Shown: positions 5,355 through 5,691 of the stretch, one piece after another | How positions within the stretch are numbered: the first letter of the stretch is position 1 | How the letters are laid out: each line of letters starts with the position of its first letter | Assembly: GCA_945861165.1 (NCBI GenBank) | Contig: CAMATO010000066.1 | Span: forward strand, 1-5,691 | DNA: 5,691 nt | Origin: Bifidobacterium breve | GTDB taxonomy: Bacteria > Actinomycetota > Actinomycetes > S36-B12 > UBA5976 | Direction: 5' to 3' | The notes under the pieces: model-generated | Seen by the model: only the letters and a program-made list of their open reading frames with translations | Told to the model about the DNA's origin: nothing | The model's database searches: none | Position numbers and translations under genes: made by a program

Positions 5355-5691
5355 GTCTTTCCCCACTAACCACCAAAGCAACTCCACTCAATACCACGCC
5401 ACCACCAAGAAATAGTGGCCAATCAACTGGTTCACCTAAAACCAATAATCCTAGTACAACCGCAATAACTGGGTTTACGTATGCATAAGTTGAAGCAAGT
5501 GAAAGTGAAGTGTTATTTAGTAGCCAAATATATGCGCCATATCCAACAATTGATCCGATTAAAACCATATATACCCAAGCCCATTTAGAGGTTGTTGACA
5601 TGTTGTTAATTAATTCAAATTTGAATCTTTCACCATGAAAATAACTTGCAACTGTTAAAACTAATCCTCCAAATAGCATTTCGTAGGCAGT
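5335..5691 (-). CDS. EamA/DMT-superfamily transporter, C-terminal part (5' end outside window)
   Basis: Inner-membrane protein of the drug/metabolite transporter superfamily (EamA domain); members export amino acids, metabolites or drugs. Only the last 118 residues are in the window. An internal ATG at 5679 could be mistaken for the start, but the frame runs on to the right edge (TAYEMLFGG) and the family has ten helices, so this is the second EamA repeat of a longer gene. Four hydrophobic segments are seen: MLFGGLVLTVASYF, WVYMVLIGSIVGYGAYIWLL, then the family signature STYAYVNPVIAVVLGLLVLGE, and PLFLGGGVVLSGVALVVS near the end. The short tail (GERLTSLGQ) is cytoplasmic. It runs convergent to lysA and its stop lies inside lysA. 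The substrate is unknown; amino-acid export is suggested only by proximity. Confidence 0.93.
   Translation of the reverse strand, partial: TAYEMLFGGLVLTVASYFHGERFKFELINNMSTTSKWAWVYMVLIGSIVGYGAYIWLLNNTSLSLASTYAYVNPVIAVVLGLLVLGEPVDWPLFLGGGVVLSGVALVVSGERLTSLGQ

Noticed and set aside
5677..5679. ATG as the start of the EamA gene.
   Set aside because: The frame continues to the right edge and the protein would have only half the usual ten helices; the methionine sits inside a helix typical of the second EamA repeat.

Overview
The window is A+T-rich bacterial DNA (about 60% A+T by eye). It is most likely from a low-GC planktonic actinobacterium, such as the freshwater acI / Nanopelagicales group. 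Three things point there. First, a tRNA-Arg(CCG), a DUF3817 membrane protein, argS and lysA lie close together, which is a typical actinobacterial neighbourhood. Second, the ArgRS and diaminopimelate decarboxylase sequences look actinobacterial. Third, most gene starts have an actinobacterial-style TANNNT -10 hexamer 6-7 bases before the ATG instead of a Shine-Dalgarno, as expected for leaderless mRNAs. The lineage is inferred from these features; no database search was made.

Left part (1-1146): the 3' end of a HAD-superfamily phosphatase gene runs rightward and stops 3 bases short of the 3' end of a leftward tRNA-Arg(CCG). Upstream of the tRNA on the minus strand are two small membrane-protein genes, an 89-residue SURF1-N-terminus-like protein followed directly by a 95-residue DUF3817 protein. 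A perfect 15-bp AT-rich inverted repeat lies between the DUF3817 stop codon and the tRNA.

Centre (1147-3873): a 57-bp divergent promoter region separates the membrane-protein pair from argS (arginyl-tRNA synthetase). argS is followed 48 bp later by a secreted DUF3048 (YerB-like) protein of unknown function.

Right part (3874-5691): a 101-bp intergenic region holds a long GC-rich imperfect inverted repeat and then the likely lysA promoter. lysA encodes diaminopimelate decarboxylase, the last enzyme of lysine synthesis. Its end overlaps by 20 bp, tail to tail, a leftward EamA/DMT-family transporter gene that leaves the window at the right edge.

Functionally this is mostly housekeeping: charging of tRNA-Arg, lysine synthesis and small membrane proteins. 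I see no mobile element, CRISPR array, toxin-antitoxin pair, defence system or biosynthetic cluster, and nothing I would call a new biological system. The points worth a second look are regulatory (leaderless starts and two inverted repeats) and the gene order around lysA.
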